Of a DNA stretch of 64,000 nt, positions 35,035 through 46,500 are shown piece by piece. The notes below the pieces were generated by a model that was not told the origin of the DNA, ran no database searches, and saw only the letters and a list, made by a program, of their open reading frames with translations. Each line of letters begins with the position of its first letter. The first letter of the stretch is position 1. Location of the stretch: positions 36,297,026-36,361,025 of the forward strand of contig OY294048.1 of assembly GCA_958510825.1 (NCBI GenBank), in the 5' to 3' direction. The position numbers and the translations under genes are program-made. The stretch comes from Brachypterus glaber. Its lineage: Eukaryota > Arthropoda > Insecta > Coleoptera > Kateretidae.

Positions 35035-36122
35035 CACACGTCCCCCCAAATGGAAATAGGGTTTAAAAAAATAGCAAGATTAGATGACTATTAATTATGT
35101 TAGCAAAGGGTCTGTAAACTTTAAAACCTCTGAGAACGAAATCCTAATGAGCACTAGTTTTTAAATAGTGGTAAAAGTTCTTCCACAGACTGCATGCTAA
35201 ACAACAGTAACAAAGTGCAATTTCTTTTGCACAATTTTAATTGTGTTTTTGTTGCTGATTTCGATTTTGTTTAGACCAAGTCTCTATCTCTTTTCGTTTT
35301 TGAGAAATACCCTGCCGAAAATTAGAAATTATTAAAAAATGTCATTTTAGGTGAACAATAAATAATTTATTAAAGCACCTACAAAGGTTTTCTATAGCTT
35401 GAATTGAAATTACATGCTTGCTCTATAAAATCGTAAAGAAAAGTATATGGATTTCACTTCCGATGTCCAACTGAAGACTAGTTTTTAAGACGTCCGCAAT
35501 GACGATTCAGTGTTGCTGTTTAAGACTATTTTGGGCAGTGTATGTCATATTTAGCAAAATTGACAAACACATGGGCTTGACAAATATAAAAAATTTGACG
35601 TTAAATTTATAAAAACTGCTTAACAAAGATAAATTCACCTTCCTTTAAACATCATTGCAGAGGCATCAAAACCTATTCCTCAACTGTACTTTTAAAATGA
35701 TTTCCAGACATTTTCGTAATTATTTTATAGAGCATAAGTGTAACTTTAATTTAAACTAGAAAAAACTTTTGAAGCTGCTATAATGATTTAAATATGAGCC
35801 TCCAAAAATGACAAATTTTAATTTTTATAAAATTTTGGAATGCCTTTTCTCAAAAGTGGAAACATATAGAGATTTAATCTAAACAAAATCGAAATCAGCA
35901 ACAAAAACACTGTTGTGCAAAAGAAATTGAAGTTTGTTACTTTTGTTCAGCATGCATGCTACATGTAGTCTGCGGAAGAACTTTTACCACTATTTAAGAA
36001 CTAGTGCCCATTAGGGTTTCGTTCTCAGAGGTTTTTAAGTTTACAGGCCCTTTGCTAACATAATTAGTAGTCATCTAATCTTGCTATTTTTTAAAAACCT
36101 ATTTCCATTTGGGGCACGTGTG
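35035..36122. mobile_element. Element with about 250-bp inverted termini
   Basis: Left cacacgtccccccaaatgga..., right complement ending tttggggcacgtgtg. The arms match through ttgctgatttcgattttgtt. No coding frame inside. It begins about 40 bases after the Elongin B stop codon. Confidence 0.85.
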
Positions 36123-37616
36123 CGATATTCATTAATTTATATTTAAAATGACTTTCTGTGAATATTTGTCAAAACAATATGCCTAAATTTTGAATATAAA
36201 CCATTGTGAATATTTCCCTATGTAAAATTATCGGTAATTGTTATTTGTGCGTGTCCACGTAAAAAGGGACCTAGAGGATAATAATGTTATATATTTATGG
36301 GAGAATGGGTTAAGGCGTCTAATTTACACGTCGTACTATGTTCCCAGGTACGAAAAAAGTGTTTTAAATTTTTTTTTTATGAAAGTAGTTTTCGTTAAGA
36401 GGGTATTGCTTAAAAGCATTTTTTTTTGTAAAATGGAATGTTCCAAACAAAAAATTACTTTACAGGATGTCCCAATTTTTTTAAGATAAAAAAAAATCTG
36501 CTAAAGCTTTTATTTATTTTTTTTTGCATTAAAATAAATTAAATATATTGAACTGTAATTAATTAAAGTAAACTGCTATTCATACAGGGTGTCATTTTTT
36601 TTTATTTGTGTAAATAAATAATTTATTGATATTTTTTAAATTGCAAAAAATATACTTCCGGCTGTTTTCGACACCTGATATTATAACAACTTATTAGGTA
36701 TCTAAATATGAATACTTTTATATACAGGGTGTTTCATAATTATTGTGACAAACTGATAGGGGTTGTAGAGGGTATCAAAATAAGCAAGTTTGCCTTATAA
36801 ACCCCTATACGGAAATTTGCCGTTTGGACTTTTACCAGTTTATTGATACAGTTTACAATAATTGCTCAAAATGTCTTCCACTTCCTTCAATATATGTGTA
36901 TACACTACTTTGTTTGGTGCTTGGGGGTAGTTTAACCCTCTTTGTGGAAGTGGATGTTCATAAAATCCCCCTTTACCCCTTTATATATTTATTTATCGAA
37001 AAAAATATTAGAAATAAAATTATATAACGTTATTTACTACCCAAACGATAATATAAGATGTTTTTTTATAAATATGGCAAATTTTAATACAAACGGGCTT
37101 ATATTAAAAAAAAATACACATTTTGTTAAATGTGTTAAAAATGCTAAGTTTAATAGTTATTTATGGTACCAGTGGGTAAAGTAAGATATAGCCCATGAGA
37201 AAATTAACCTGCGATGCGTCAGCCAAGCAGGTTAATTTTCGAGAGGGCAATTTCGGTTTACCCATGAGTGCCATACAAGGTTTTATCCAATAAATAGCTT
37301 AGGAATTTGACTAGTGACAGTTGAGTGGGTAAAATAAATAATTATCCACTCAATAAAGTAAAAGCCACGCGGGGGTTATTATTGAGTTTATCTATTTAAA
37401 ATAAAACTGGTAATTGTTTTGTTACCTGTATGTATTGGATAAAAATATTTTTAGTATCACCGTATGCAATTTAGTATTCATTTCCACAAAAAATATTTCA
37501 GACAAATATATGTTTTTTTAGGTAGAGAAAAGTTTAATAAATCATTTTAGGTCAAAAATAATCCATATATTAAAGAAAAAAATAATCACGTAAAAACACT
37601 TTTCCTACTTGGAAAC
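36123..37616. other. Gene-free stretch
   Basis: Contains tacagggtgt-type ends (36585, 36723) and a hairpin at about 37190-37245 (aaattaacctg/caggttaatttt). No gene is supported. Confidence 0.5.
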
Positions 37617-37850
37617 ATAGTGCGTCGGCTAGAGTGAGTTCGATTCTCAATCGCGCCGATTGTCTTTTTTAGTTAATTAATAATTGAAATTTGGCGAAGG
37701 CGACAGGTGAAACAGGGACACCTCCCTAAAAATTGGTTTGAGAGGCAGTTAAAGCCGGTGGTTCTTCAACTACTAGCCACAAGTACTGGTCTTAAGGGAT
37801 GCTTAATTAAGTAGAATAGTACGAGGTTAAACAAACAAACAGTTTTTCCT
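37617..37850 (+). mobile_element. tRNA-derived SINE, copy 2, 5'-truncated
   Basis: Begins at the B box (gagttcgattctcaatcgcg, 37636 on) and follows the family body: ttggcgaaggcg, agccggtggttc, gatgcttaattaagtaga. The A box is missing. The central part differs from copy 1 (gacaggtgaaacaggg). Confidence 0.8.
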
Positions 37851-38121
37851 TCAGGTCCCGTTTCGTGTGACCACGCAAATTAAAAATTAATTTTTGCATG
37901 TTGAGGCTCGATTTAGACTTAAAATTAATTTTAACTTATTTAAAATATATTCACAATGTATTAATCTTGATGTTTATGCATAATGCTCGTTTTAATTTTT
38001 TTCTTACAAAATAAATCCATTAAAATTGTGGAATATCTATTAATAATGATGATAATAATATATTAATAATAATATATTCATTTTAATTAAATAGGGAATT
38101 AGTAGTTGTCTATTTTTAATA

Positions 38122-39076
38122 CACTGCCGCACATTAAATTCGGGACATTTTTTAAATTCAAATATTTCGAAAACTAATTAATAGATTTGACTGATTCGTT
38201 TTTGTTTTGAAGCTTAAACATTCTCTACTTTTGTTTGTTTTAAGAATGATTAATTTTTTTTTTCGTATTAACAGCAACAAATAATGTACAACTATGTTTT
38301 TTACCATATCTTCTAGGACTTGCATGTTACGCCACTGCAACTGTTTAGGAGATATCAGGATTTTCCTGAAAGTTGTCATTTTTTCAGTAAACTCAAAAAG
38401 CACTAAATCAGCTCATGTCTTTTACTTCTTCTACGCTCATGTCTTTTACTTCTTCTTCTACGCTCATGTCTTTTACTTCTTCTGCAGTTTCTTTATCCCG
38501 GGGCAACTTTTTATTGCCGTCTGACGGATGCTTAACGGTGATTTCGCAGAACTGCCGCCGGACGGAGTGACCCTATTTTTTCTTCTACTTAAGTTTTTCA
38601 AACCCAATTTATGTTTTTGATAAACTTGATTAGAAGAAAAACGTAACTCGGTTAAGCTTCAAATTTAAAGCACAGCATCTATCAAATTCATGTAGTACTT
38701 TCTAAGTTAACTGAAAAAATGACAACTTCCAGGAAAATCCTGATATCTCCTAAACCAGAAGTAAAAATGTAAAAAGATAAAAAAGAAAATATTCATTAAA
38801 ACTGCGGCAATAAGAAAGACTTTAATAATTTTATAAACAGTTGCAGTGGCGTACCATTCAAGTCCTAGAAGATGGGGTAAAAAACATAGTTGTACATTAT
38901 TTGTTGCTGTTAATACGAAAAAAAAATAATTAACATTCTTTAAACAAACAAAAGTAGATAATGTTTAAGTTTCAAAACAAAAAAATAATCAGTCAAATCC
39001 ATTAATTAGTTTTCGAAATATCCGAATTTAAAAAATGTCAATTTATTAGGTGTCCGGAATTTAATGTGCGGCAGTG
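38122..39076. mobile_element. Foldback element, CACTGSCGCACATTAA termini, copy 2
   Basis: Ends CACTGCCGCACATTAAATTC and its complement, flanked by TA. The body matches 2117-3150 in order and orientation, with an internal ctcatgtcttttacttctt repeat at 38412-38480. Confidence 0.9.
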
Positions 39077-39107
39077 TATATTAAGCTTTTTTTAATTTCT
39101 GGAAAGA

Positions 39108-39610
39108 AAATACAGTATAGCTCGCTTATAAAGTACTCGGGATATAACGAACGCTCGGTTATAACCAGTCATCGGCGAATTTCCATTGCTCGCATAGGCG
39201 CCGCGTCGATTCTAGCGCTGACGCGAAGTTTTAAATATTGACATTTTTATTTTCTTCGAAAAACACCGATATATATACATATTTATAGTTAATATGTATA
39301 GTCAATATTGTTGTGTGTAACAATTAGTCGTCAAATGTTTCGATTTAGTGACCTTTATAAAAATTTCCCTCATAATTCGGCAAAATTATTCCGTAAGCCT
39401 ATGTTTCTGTGTTTATTTTCAACGTTGATGAGTCATAACTGAGTTTATTCCGATTACTGGTTATAACGGACAAATGTAAAAGTCCCCGGCCAAATGAATA
39501 TAAATTTTGCTCGCTTATAACGAACTCTGTTTAACGAACGCTCGGGTATTAATACATAATTACGTTCAATATGTTGTGGAAAGATGGTCTAAACCTCGTT
39601 TATAACGATA
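39108..39610. mobile_element. Pogo-like repeat, non-coding
   Basis: The left end tacagtatagctcgcttata and the right end cctcgtttataacga are loosely inverted; several 'ttataacgaacgctcgg' motifs are inside. Such 'tcg-ttataacgaac' termini are typical of pogo/Tigger elements. An inverted partial copy lies at about 55268-55705. Confidence 0.6.
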
Positions 39611-39771
39611 ATGCAATATACCATTTACTGTGAATGGAATGCGTAACATTACATATCTTCACGGCTTGCTTATATATTTAATAGAATTATAAAAATCATA
39701 TTTTTAAATTATTGTTTTAAAGAAATACAAAACTCGATTCTATAGAATGGATATTTACAAGAAAAAATATC

Positions 39772-41682
39772 GTCGGCTTACAAGTAAAAGGCACTAAGTC
39801 ACTTTTTAAATGGCACTGTAATTAATTTTTCAATGATCTACAGTGGACGTCAGAAAAATTGCTTGTACGTATTTTGTACATATTAAATTAATTTAATTAA
39901 TTAGGTAAGTAGAAACATATTTTAAAAGTCAAAAACTTTTGTCAGTGTCTTTAAGGGCCACTTTCACCAATTTTTGATCTGGGATTATCTCGACTAAACC
40001 GAGTTAAAGTTAAAAATGCTGCGTTATGATTGGTTGACCGTCAATTTAATCCAAGTTTAAAGTTATACCATCGTTGGTGCAAGTAGCCCTTACTTATCCA
40101 TTTTTACAAGTTAATTTAAAAAGTCATTATTAAAACATACAAAATTTATAAAAAAATACGTTTAAATTTTTGACAGCAAGAAATATTTCTGGCGGCCACT
40201 GTATGTGCAGGTAAACCGAACTAACTTCTAGATAGACTGCCAAGGGAGTTACCCACTATACAAAACGACCCAATTTGATTTTGATTAAAATTTTATCTGG
40301 CAATAGGCACTAAGTCACTTAGTGTACTTAGTGCGTTTTACTTGTAGATTATTTCAAGCGACTTAGTGTTTGTTTGTTTGCCGAAACGTGCATTTTTGTA
40401 GTGTTGTTTTTCGTTTTCTTTTTGTATTTTACAAGCTAAAATTAAGTTAAAATGTGTAGTCCGGGTGCCAAAGTATTTGCTTTGTTAAAAAACAATGAAG
40501 AGCAACCAGAGAAAAACTCAAGTAAGAGGAAATATAATTATTGTTTATTTGAGGTTATGTTATTAGTTCTAAAAAAGAGTTTATTTATAAAAATATGTTT
40601 TTTTGAATCATTTATATGATACAATATCGCGTTATTTATTTTACTGACAAACGCATTCAAATTTTTCTATGTTAAATTTGATGGAATAGAGAAAGAACAG
40701 AGAAACAGAACTTTACCTGTAAAATGGCAGTGCTTTTTACGTCTACTTTCGATGTGTAGGTAATAGTTTAATTTTTATTTGCATTGGTTTTTTTATTATC
40801 AGATAATATTTCAAAACCAAATTTGAAGCGTTCACACTAAGTTCAAAGTCTCGGTGCATTTCTGAGGGGTGTTTTCCGAACTTGCAGCGAACTTTAGTTT
40901 TTCTTTATATTCTTGTTATTTATGTAGTAACCAACGATTTAAGAGCAAAATTTAAAAAAATCTATCAGTTAGTTTTTTTAATTTAGTTTTTTTATAAAAA
41001 TCTGCACCTGTTTAATTATTTGTTTATATCTCAGCTATTTCTAATTATGTAATAAAAATTATTACATAATTATTATTAAAATAAAATAAAGACTTAATGC
41101 TTAATTTTCTACAAAAAAAGTAAATACCATTTTTTAAAATCTTTTGCTGTTTTGTCACAATACGCGATTAAGGTTTAAAGTCTGTCTTAGTTCTGGCATA
41201 CTAAGCAGTTTCATATAATTAATATTAATTAATTATTATTATTAATTTTGGAAACGTTCTTTAAACAATCAAAAAGTCCAAACCCTTTTTTTTTTTAAAT
41301 CTAGTTTTTGAAAATTACTTTATAGTTATAAATTACGTTTAATTAATAGAAGGGTTTTAACTTCAAATTCTTGTTTTTTTATATTATTTTATTGACTTGG
41401 TGCTCTTTACTTGTAAGGCGACGTCATGGGCCTACAAGTTAAAGGCACTAAGTCCATGACTTTTTTCAAACTTAGTTTAATTAAACGACTTTAATTTTTC
41501 TTTATTTAACTGCAAATGGGACATTATTATGTCCAAACATGTGATTGCCATTTGCGGTAGTTTTTTATCCAAAAACCATTATTACAAAAATTAAAAAACA
41601 ACAATGAAAGTTAAATTTGTTAATATTTCAAAACCATGTTTTTGGACTTAGTGCTCTTTACTTGTAAGCCGACGATATATAC
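39772..41682. mobile_element. Nest of cgtcggcttacaagta elements
   Basis: Left end cgtcggcttacaagtaaaag-gcactaagtc at 39772. Matching inverted ends occur at 41396-41426 and 41648-41679, a further left end at 41428, and a degenerate end pair at 40306-40350. At least two elements are adjacent or nested. A fragment of the family is at 13130-13270. Confidence 0.7.
40452..40521 (+). CDS. Possible first exon of a transposon-encoded protein
   Basis: ATG starts MCSPGAKVFALLKNNEEQ, with a good donor (A-GTAAGA) after 23 codons. Short openings of this kind are seen in insect transposon-encoded proteins, but no downstream exon with a catalytic domain can be found before 41682. It could be the remnant of the autonomous element. 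Confidence 0.3.
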
Positions 41683-41763
41683 TTGGAGATAAATATCTGG
41701 TAAAAACAAATTCTTGTTCAAAAAAAAAACAAAAAAAAACTTTATCGAAATAAAATAACAAAA

Positions 41764-42003
41764 AATAAAACAATTATACGGGGTGTCTCAACAACTTTAG
41801 AGAAAAACTTTAATGGGAAAAGTTGTATGGTTTTAAAAAAGGCACATTTTAAACATATTTTAAAATATACAGAATGCTCCTCTTAGGGTGGGTAATATCT
41901 GAATTATTTTTTTTTTAATGGAATGGTATATTTTTTATTATTCTCATTAAAATGCCTTTATTTTGTTACCATATTATATGGGTCTATTATTTATAGTTTT
42001 TGA
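41764..42003. other. Gene-free stretch with a dispersed repeat end
   Basis: atacggggtgtctcaacaac at 41776 is a repeat-type end. No gene. Confidence 0.4.
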
Positions 42004-42238
42004 CGAGGGGTTTATTTATTGGACAATCCTTGTACACCTATCCAACAATCTTCTACAATCTTTGACAATTCATTTTTGACAATCATCTAAAATCCTTCAC
42101 AATCATCTACTATCTTCCACAATCATCTAAAATCTTAATTCAAATTTTGTACAATCTTTCACAATCTCTTTGAAAATCTTTCACAATCCTTTGATTCTCA
42201 CAATCCTTGTACACTTTTTTTTCAATAAATAAACCCCT
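42004..42238. mobile_element. CGAGGGGT element 2, internal ACAATCATCTA repeats
   Basis: Ends cgaggggtttatttatt and aataaataaacccctcg. The 8-bp direct repeat GTTTTTGA flanks it exactly. cttgtacac sits near each end. The interior is a run of imperfect acaatcatcta/acaatctttc units. Confidence 0.9.
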
Positions 42239-42562
42239 CGGTTTTTGAGATATATTTCTTTTTTGAGAAAAAATGCATTTTTAGTGATACGATAAAACCT
42301 TCTCCAATTTCTTTATTTTTTGTCAAAAATTAATAAGATTTTGCAAGCTTATCTTAAAAGGGTGTATCTAATTACTTATCCACTACAGTGGATACTTTAC
42401 TATATGTCGACCATACGTAACCTTGAAACAGCTAAAAAAATAAACGTGTAAGATAAGGGTAAAACAACAATTGTTAATATGTTGTGTATGCGTTTACCTA
42501 CATCTATTGAAGGGTAGAATGTTTAAATGCTGCGAAGCAGTCTACATTTAAAATATTTCATG

Positions 42563-42590
42563 GCCTAGATCTAGTGTCCCTAGTTCCCCA
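42563..42590. repeat. Solo terminal fragment of the tagggacactag element
   Basis: cctagatctagtgtccctag matches the inverted end of the element at 57605-57961. Confidence 0.6.
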
Positions 42591-42789
42591 CATAAGTTAC
42601 CCCCACAAAAAAAATTAAAAGTATGTTTTTGCTTTATTTAAATAACATAAAATAAATTAAAAAAACTACTAATATCTAAAAAAATAAAGCTCCTCAGGAA
42701 ACAAAGGGATGGAGTGGGTTTATCCACGCTTTTACTAACAAGACCATCGGGTTTTGCAGCCGTTTTTCGCCCGTGCGCTTCTGACTTTC

Positions 42790-43487
42790 TGTATTATTAT
42801 TATTATTATTATTATTAGTACAAAAAGGCAGAGACATTAATGCCTATTATGCCCAAGTATTATTACAAATATAAATAGATAATATGAAATATAAAAATTG
42901 AAACATTTAATATAAAATAAAAGTTTGATGTCTACCATAATAACGATTTTTAAAAGAATTTACTGATGAGACGGAGATAGTTGATTCAGTTAGAGAGTTC
43001 CAGGAGCTAAAGACACGATTAGGTAGAAAATATTGCCTGATAGTGGTAAAAAAAAACTCACGTGAAAGTTTTAATGTATGACCACGTCTGGTATTGTCCA
43101 AATTACGAGTAAAAAGTTCATTTAAATCCACTGAAAAGTCACAATTTAATATACGGTAAGTGTAGATAAGGTCCCCACGGATTCTTCTTTCGGAATGACT
43201 TGGTAAACCAAGCCGTAAGAGTCTTTGATCATAATCGAGGTGCCTTAATGAAGAAACCATTCTTGTGGCACGATGCTGCACATTTTCAATTAATTTCATG
43301 TCTTTAATGTAATGCGGATTCCACACTACAACTGCATACTCCAGTAATGGCCGTATATTTGCGGTATATAACTTCTTAAATGGCTTAATTTCAAGTGATT
43401 CAAATGCTTTCGATAGTAGGAAAATTTTAGAGCTCGCACGTTTAACTATGTTCACGATGTGTTTTGACCACTTTAAGTCTTCTGGTT
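42790..43487 (-). pseudogene. CR1-like reverse transcriptase C-terminal fragment
   Basis: An open frame of about 190 codons on the minus strand starts at DLKWSKHI (about 43480), followed by NIRPLLEYAVVVWNPH, IENVQHRATRMV, RRIRGDLIYTYRIL, RGHTLKL and FFTTIRQYFLPNRVFSSWNS. This is the thumb/C-terminal region of CR1/L2-type reverse transcriptase, with an (AAT)n tail at 42793-42817. It is 5'-truncated. It starts about 46 bases after the Hhex-like stop codon, in the same orientation. Confidence 0.85.
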
Positions 43488-43532
43488 ATTAACCATATAT
43501 ATTATATGTTTTTATAGTAATAATATAAAACT

Positions 43533-46500
43533 TTAATCGTCGATGCTAGATGTAGTTAAACCATTTGATTTTCTTCTGAATTTTGCTCTTCTATTTTGAA
43601 ACCATGTTTTCACCTAAAAATAAGGAGTTGTACTATGTTTTGTTAAATCAATGAAAAAGCTAAACTTTTATTTGCTGGCGCATATACCGGGTGTCCCAAA
43701 TTTTACTTCCCGGCCAATATCTCCGTTATTTTAAAAGATAAAAACTTCATTAAAAAAATATACACTTGAGAGCAAAAAAATCGACCCACCTAAAAAATTG
43801 CCGTTTTATAAATTCAAATATTTCGAAAACTACTGAATGGATTTGACTGATTCTTTTTTTTTAAGCTTAAACATTCTCTACTTTTGTTTTGTTTTGGTTT
43901 GGATTTTTTAACAAAAAGTATTTTTGTATTAACAGCAACAAAAACTGTACAACTATGTTTTTTACCCCATCTCCTAGGACTTGCATGGTACGCCACTGCA
44001 ACTGTTTATCAAATTGTTTAAGTCTCTCTTACTGCCGCAGTTTTAATGAATATTTTATTTTTTATTTTTTTATATTTTTACTTCTGTTTTGGGATATATC
44101 AGGATTTTCCTTAAAGTTGTCATTTTTATACTGAATTTAAATCTGAATAAAAAACACACCATTTAAAATTTTGAAGTTGGGAAACGTTCAAGTATTACGT
44201 AACGCAAATTTTGATAATTTTTGAGCCCCCACCCCCCCCCTGTAACGCTATTTTATAATAACATTAACATGGGCGTAATACTTCAAAATGACCCCACCCC
44301 CCCCTAAAAGCGTTATGTAATTCTTGAACGTTCCCTTACCCCCTCCCCCGCCTAAGGGTGTGAATGAAAAAAAAAACTGTTTTGATGAAAAGGTGTCCCA
44401 CCCGGTATGCAGTGTGCCACTTAAATTTAATTTTTTAAGCATTTTCAAAAAAATGTATATACATCATTTAGAGGACACTATAAGGTTTATAATTACTCAA
44501 CTTTCGACGCTTCATGATTTTTTCCGTTTTCTTGGAATTTTTTACCTGTGTGCGTCTGTAGAATATATTTAATTACCTGTCGATCTGATAAATTTAAGCT
44601 GTATGCAAGTTTTTTTCTGTCTTCTGGACTAAGGTAATGGTGCCGTTTAAATTCTTTCTCCAAAAGTTGTTTTTGTTCTTCAGTAAATCTTGTAGAACAT
44701 CCCCTTTTCTCATATTCAAACGGGTTCTGGTCCAAGTAACCGATTCTATCCTTGTGGGGCTGTTCACTCCCTAAAATGTATAGATACCCTGTAAAAACGT
44801 TCTGGTTAATTCTTATTCAGACCTCATAAGATCTTATAAGATTTTATAAGACCAATAAGAACTTAAGAGAACATCAATTAGGATTTAATAAGATTTATTA
44901 AGAAAATTTACATAAAAGAAAATTCTTGTAGATTCCTTTAAGATTAAATACGAAAATGTACTTAACTTATAATTGGTAGGTTTTGATAAGAAAATACTAA
45001 TTAGAATGTGGATGATTTATTAAGCAAATTGGTATAAATTTAAATAGCAGGTTTCAAAGAGAAAATTCTGATGAAGTACTAATAAGATATAAACAGAAAG
45101 TTCATATTAACCTCGATATTAACTTAGTTTCAGAGTTTTAAGGCGAAAATTTAGAATGAGAATGAGAAAATTTATATTAAATTTAGATACCAGGTTTAAA
45201 AAGAAAATTCTAACGCAGTCCCAATAAGATAATAATAATAAGATAAACATCAGATTCATATAGACTTAATTACAATTTTAAGGCGAAAATTTATATGGTA
45301 TAGGTGGCGCCACATGTTATTTTCTACCACTAACAAAACTTATTAAATGGATAAAGTCGCTTTCTTGGAATACTGTCGTTATAACTTACTAGTCAGCTAA
45401 TTCAATATACATTATCGGATTGGTATGGATCAAGATATCTGGGGGTTTCCGGGTTCCTCACTTCCGGTGTCCTCAAATTGTTGAAAATGAATTTATATGA
45501 GGGTGTGTGTCTAGGGGGGTCGATTTTTTCGTTATTTTTTTGATATATCTTCGCGTTTTCAAAATACAAGCAAAAATGTGTGTGTGTGTGTTTAAAACCC
45601 TTGATCAATTGTAGAACCAGGTTCATTCCTATAAAAACCTGCTTCATTGGTAAGAAATTTCGTTCAAAATCAACAAGAAAATTTTAATAAGAATTTAAAT
45701 GAAATTTCTTTTTCAAAACCTGCTTCATTCTTATAAAAACCTGCTTCATTCAATCTTATTAAAAGTTATATAAAGTTTTAATAAGATAAATTATGAACAT
45801 TTTAATAAGAACGTTTTTACAGGGTAACAAAAATGTAATACTGATGCGAAGTAAAAGGTAATTTCGCGTAAAAAAAACTATACAGAACAGTTGAAAGTTT
45901 TTATTAAATATAAATTAAACAAAAACTTATGCATATTTTTATACATGAGGGGTAATAAAAATGTACATAGTATTTTTTATCTAACTGATAACGAAACGTG
46001 TTGTTTTTTAATAATTTAATTTATTTCTTTTTTTTAAGGTACAAAACAAAATACTGGCAAAAAATTAAAAGATAATTTACTATCGCTCATCATTATTTAA
46101 GTTTTTATAAAAAAATTTTGTTTTTATTAATTATATTAAAGGTATTTTGAATTAGTCCATTTCGAGTGTTTTCGAAAGAAGTATATTCGTTCTAGTGACA
46201 TTTTTATAAAACTATATTAATATTATTATTATCCAGAATCAGGTAAGATTAATTAGCCTAATTTTATTAATATTTTTTTTCAATAAACTGTTTTTTTTTT
46301 AAATAAATTGGACCTTCAAAAATCTCCCCCTTTGTCCCAGTTCAAATTATTTTTTTAATTATCTATAAATGTCCCTTTAAAAATTGTTTAGTTTTTAGCG
46401 GCTGGTTTTTGCTGTTTTTTAAGATAATATATATTTTCAGCAATCACAAATAGACAAATTTTTGTAATATGGATAAAGCATAAAAAATTGGAAAAAAAAA

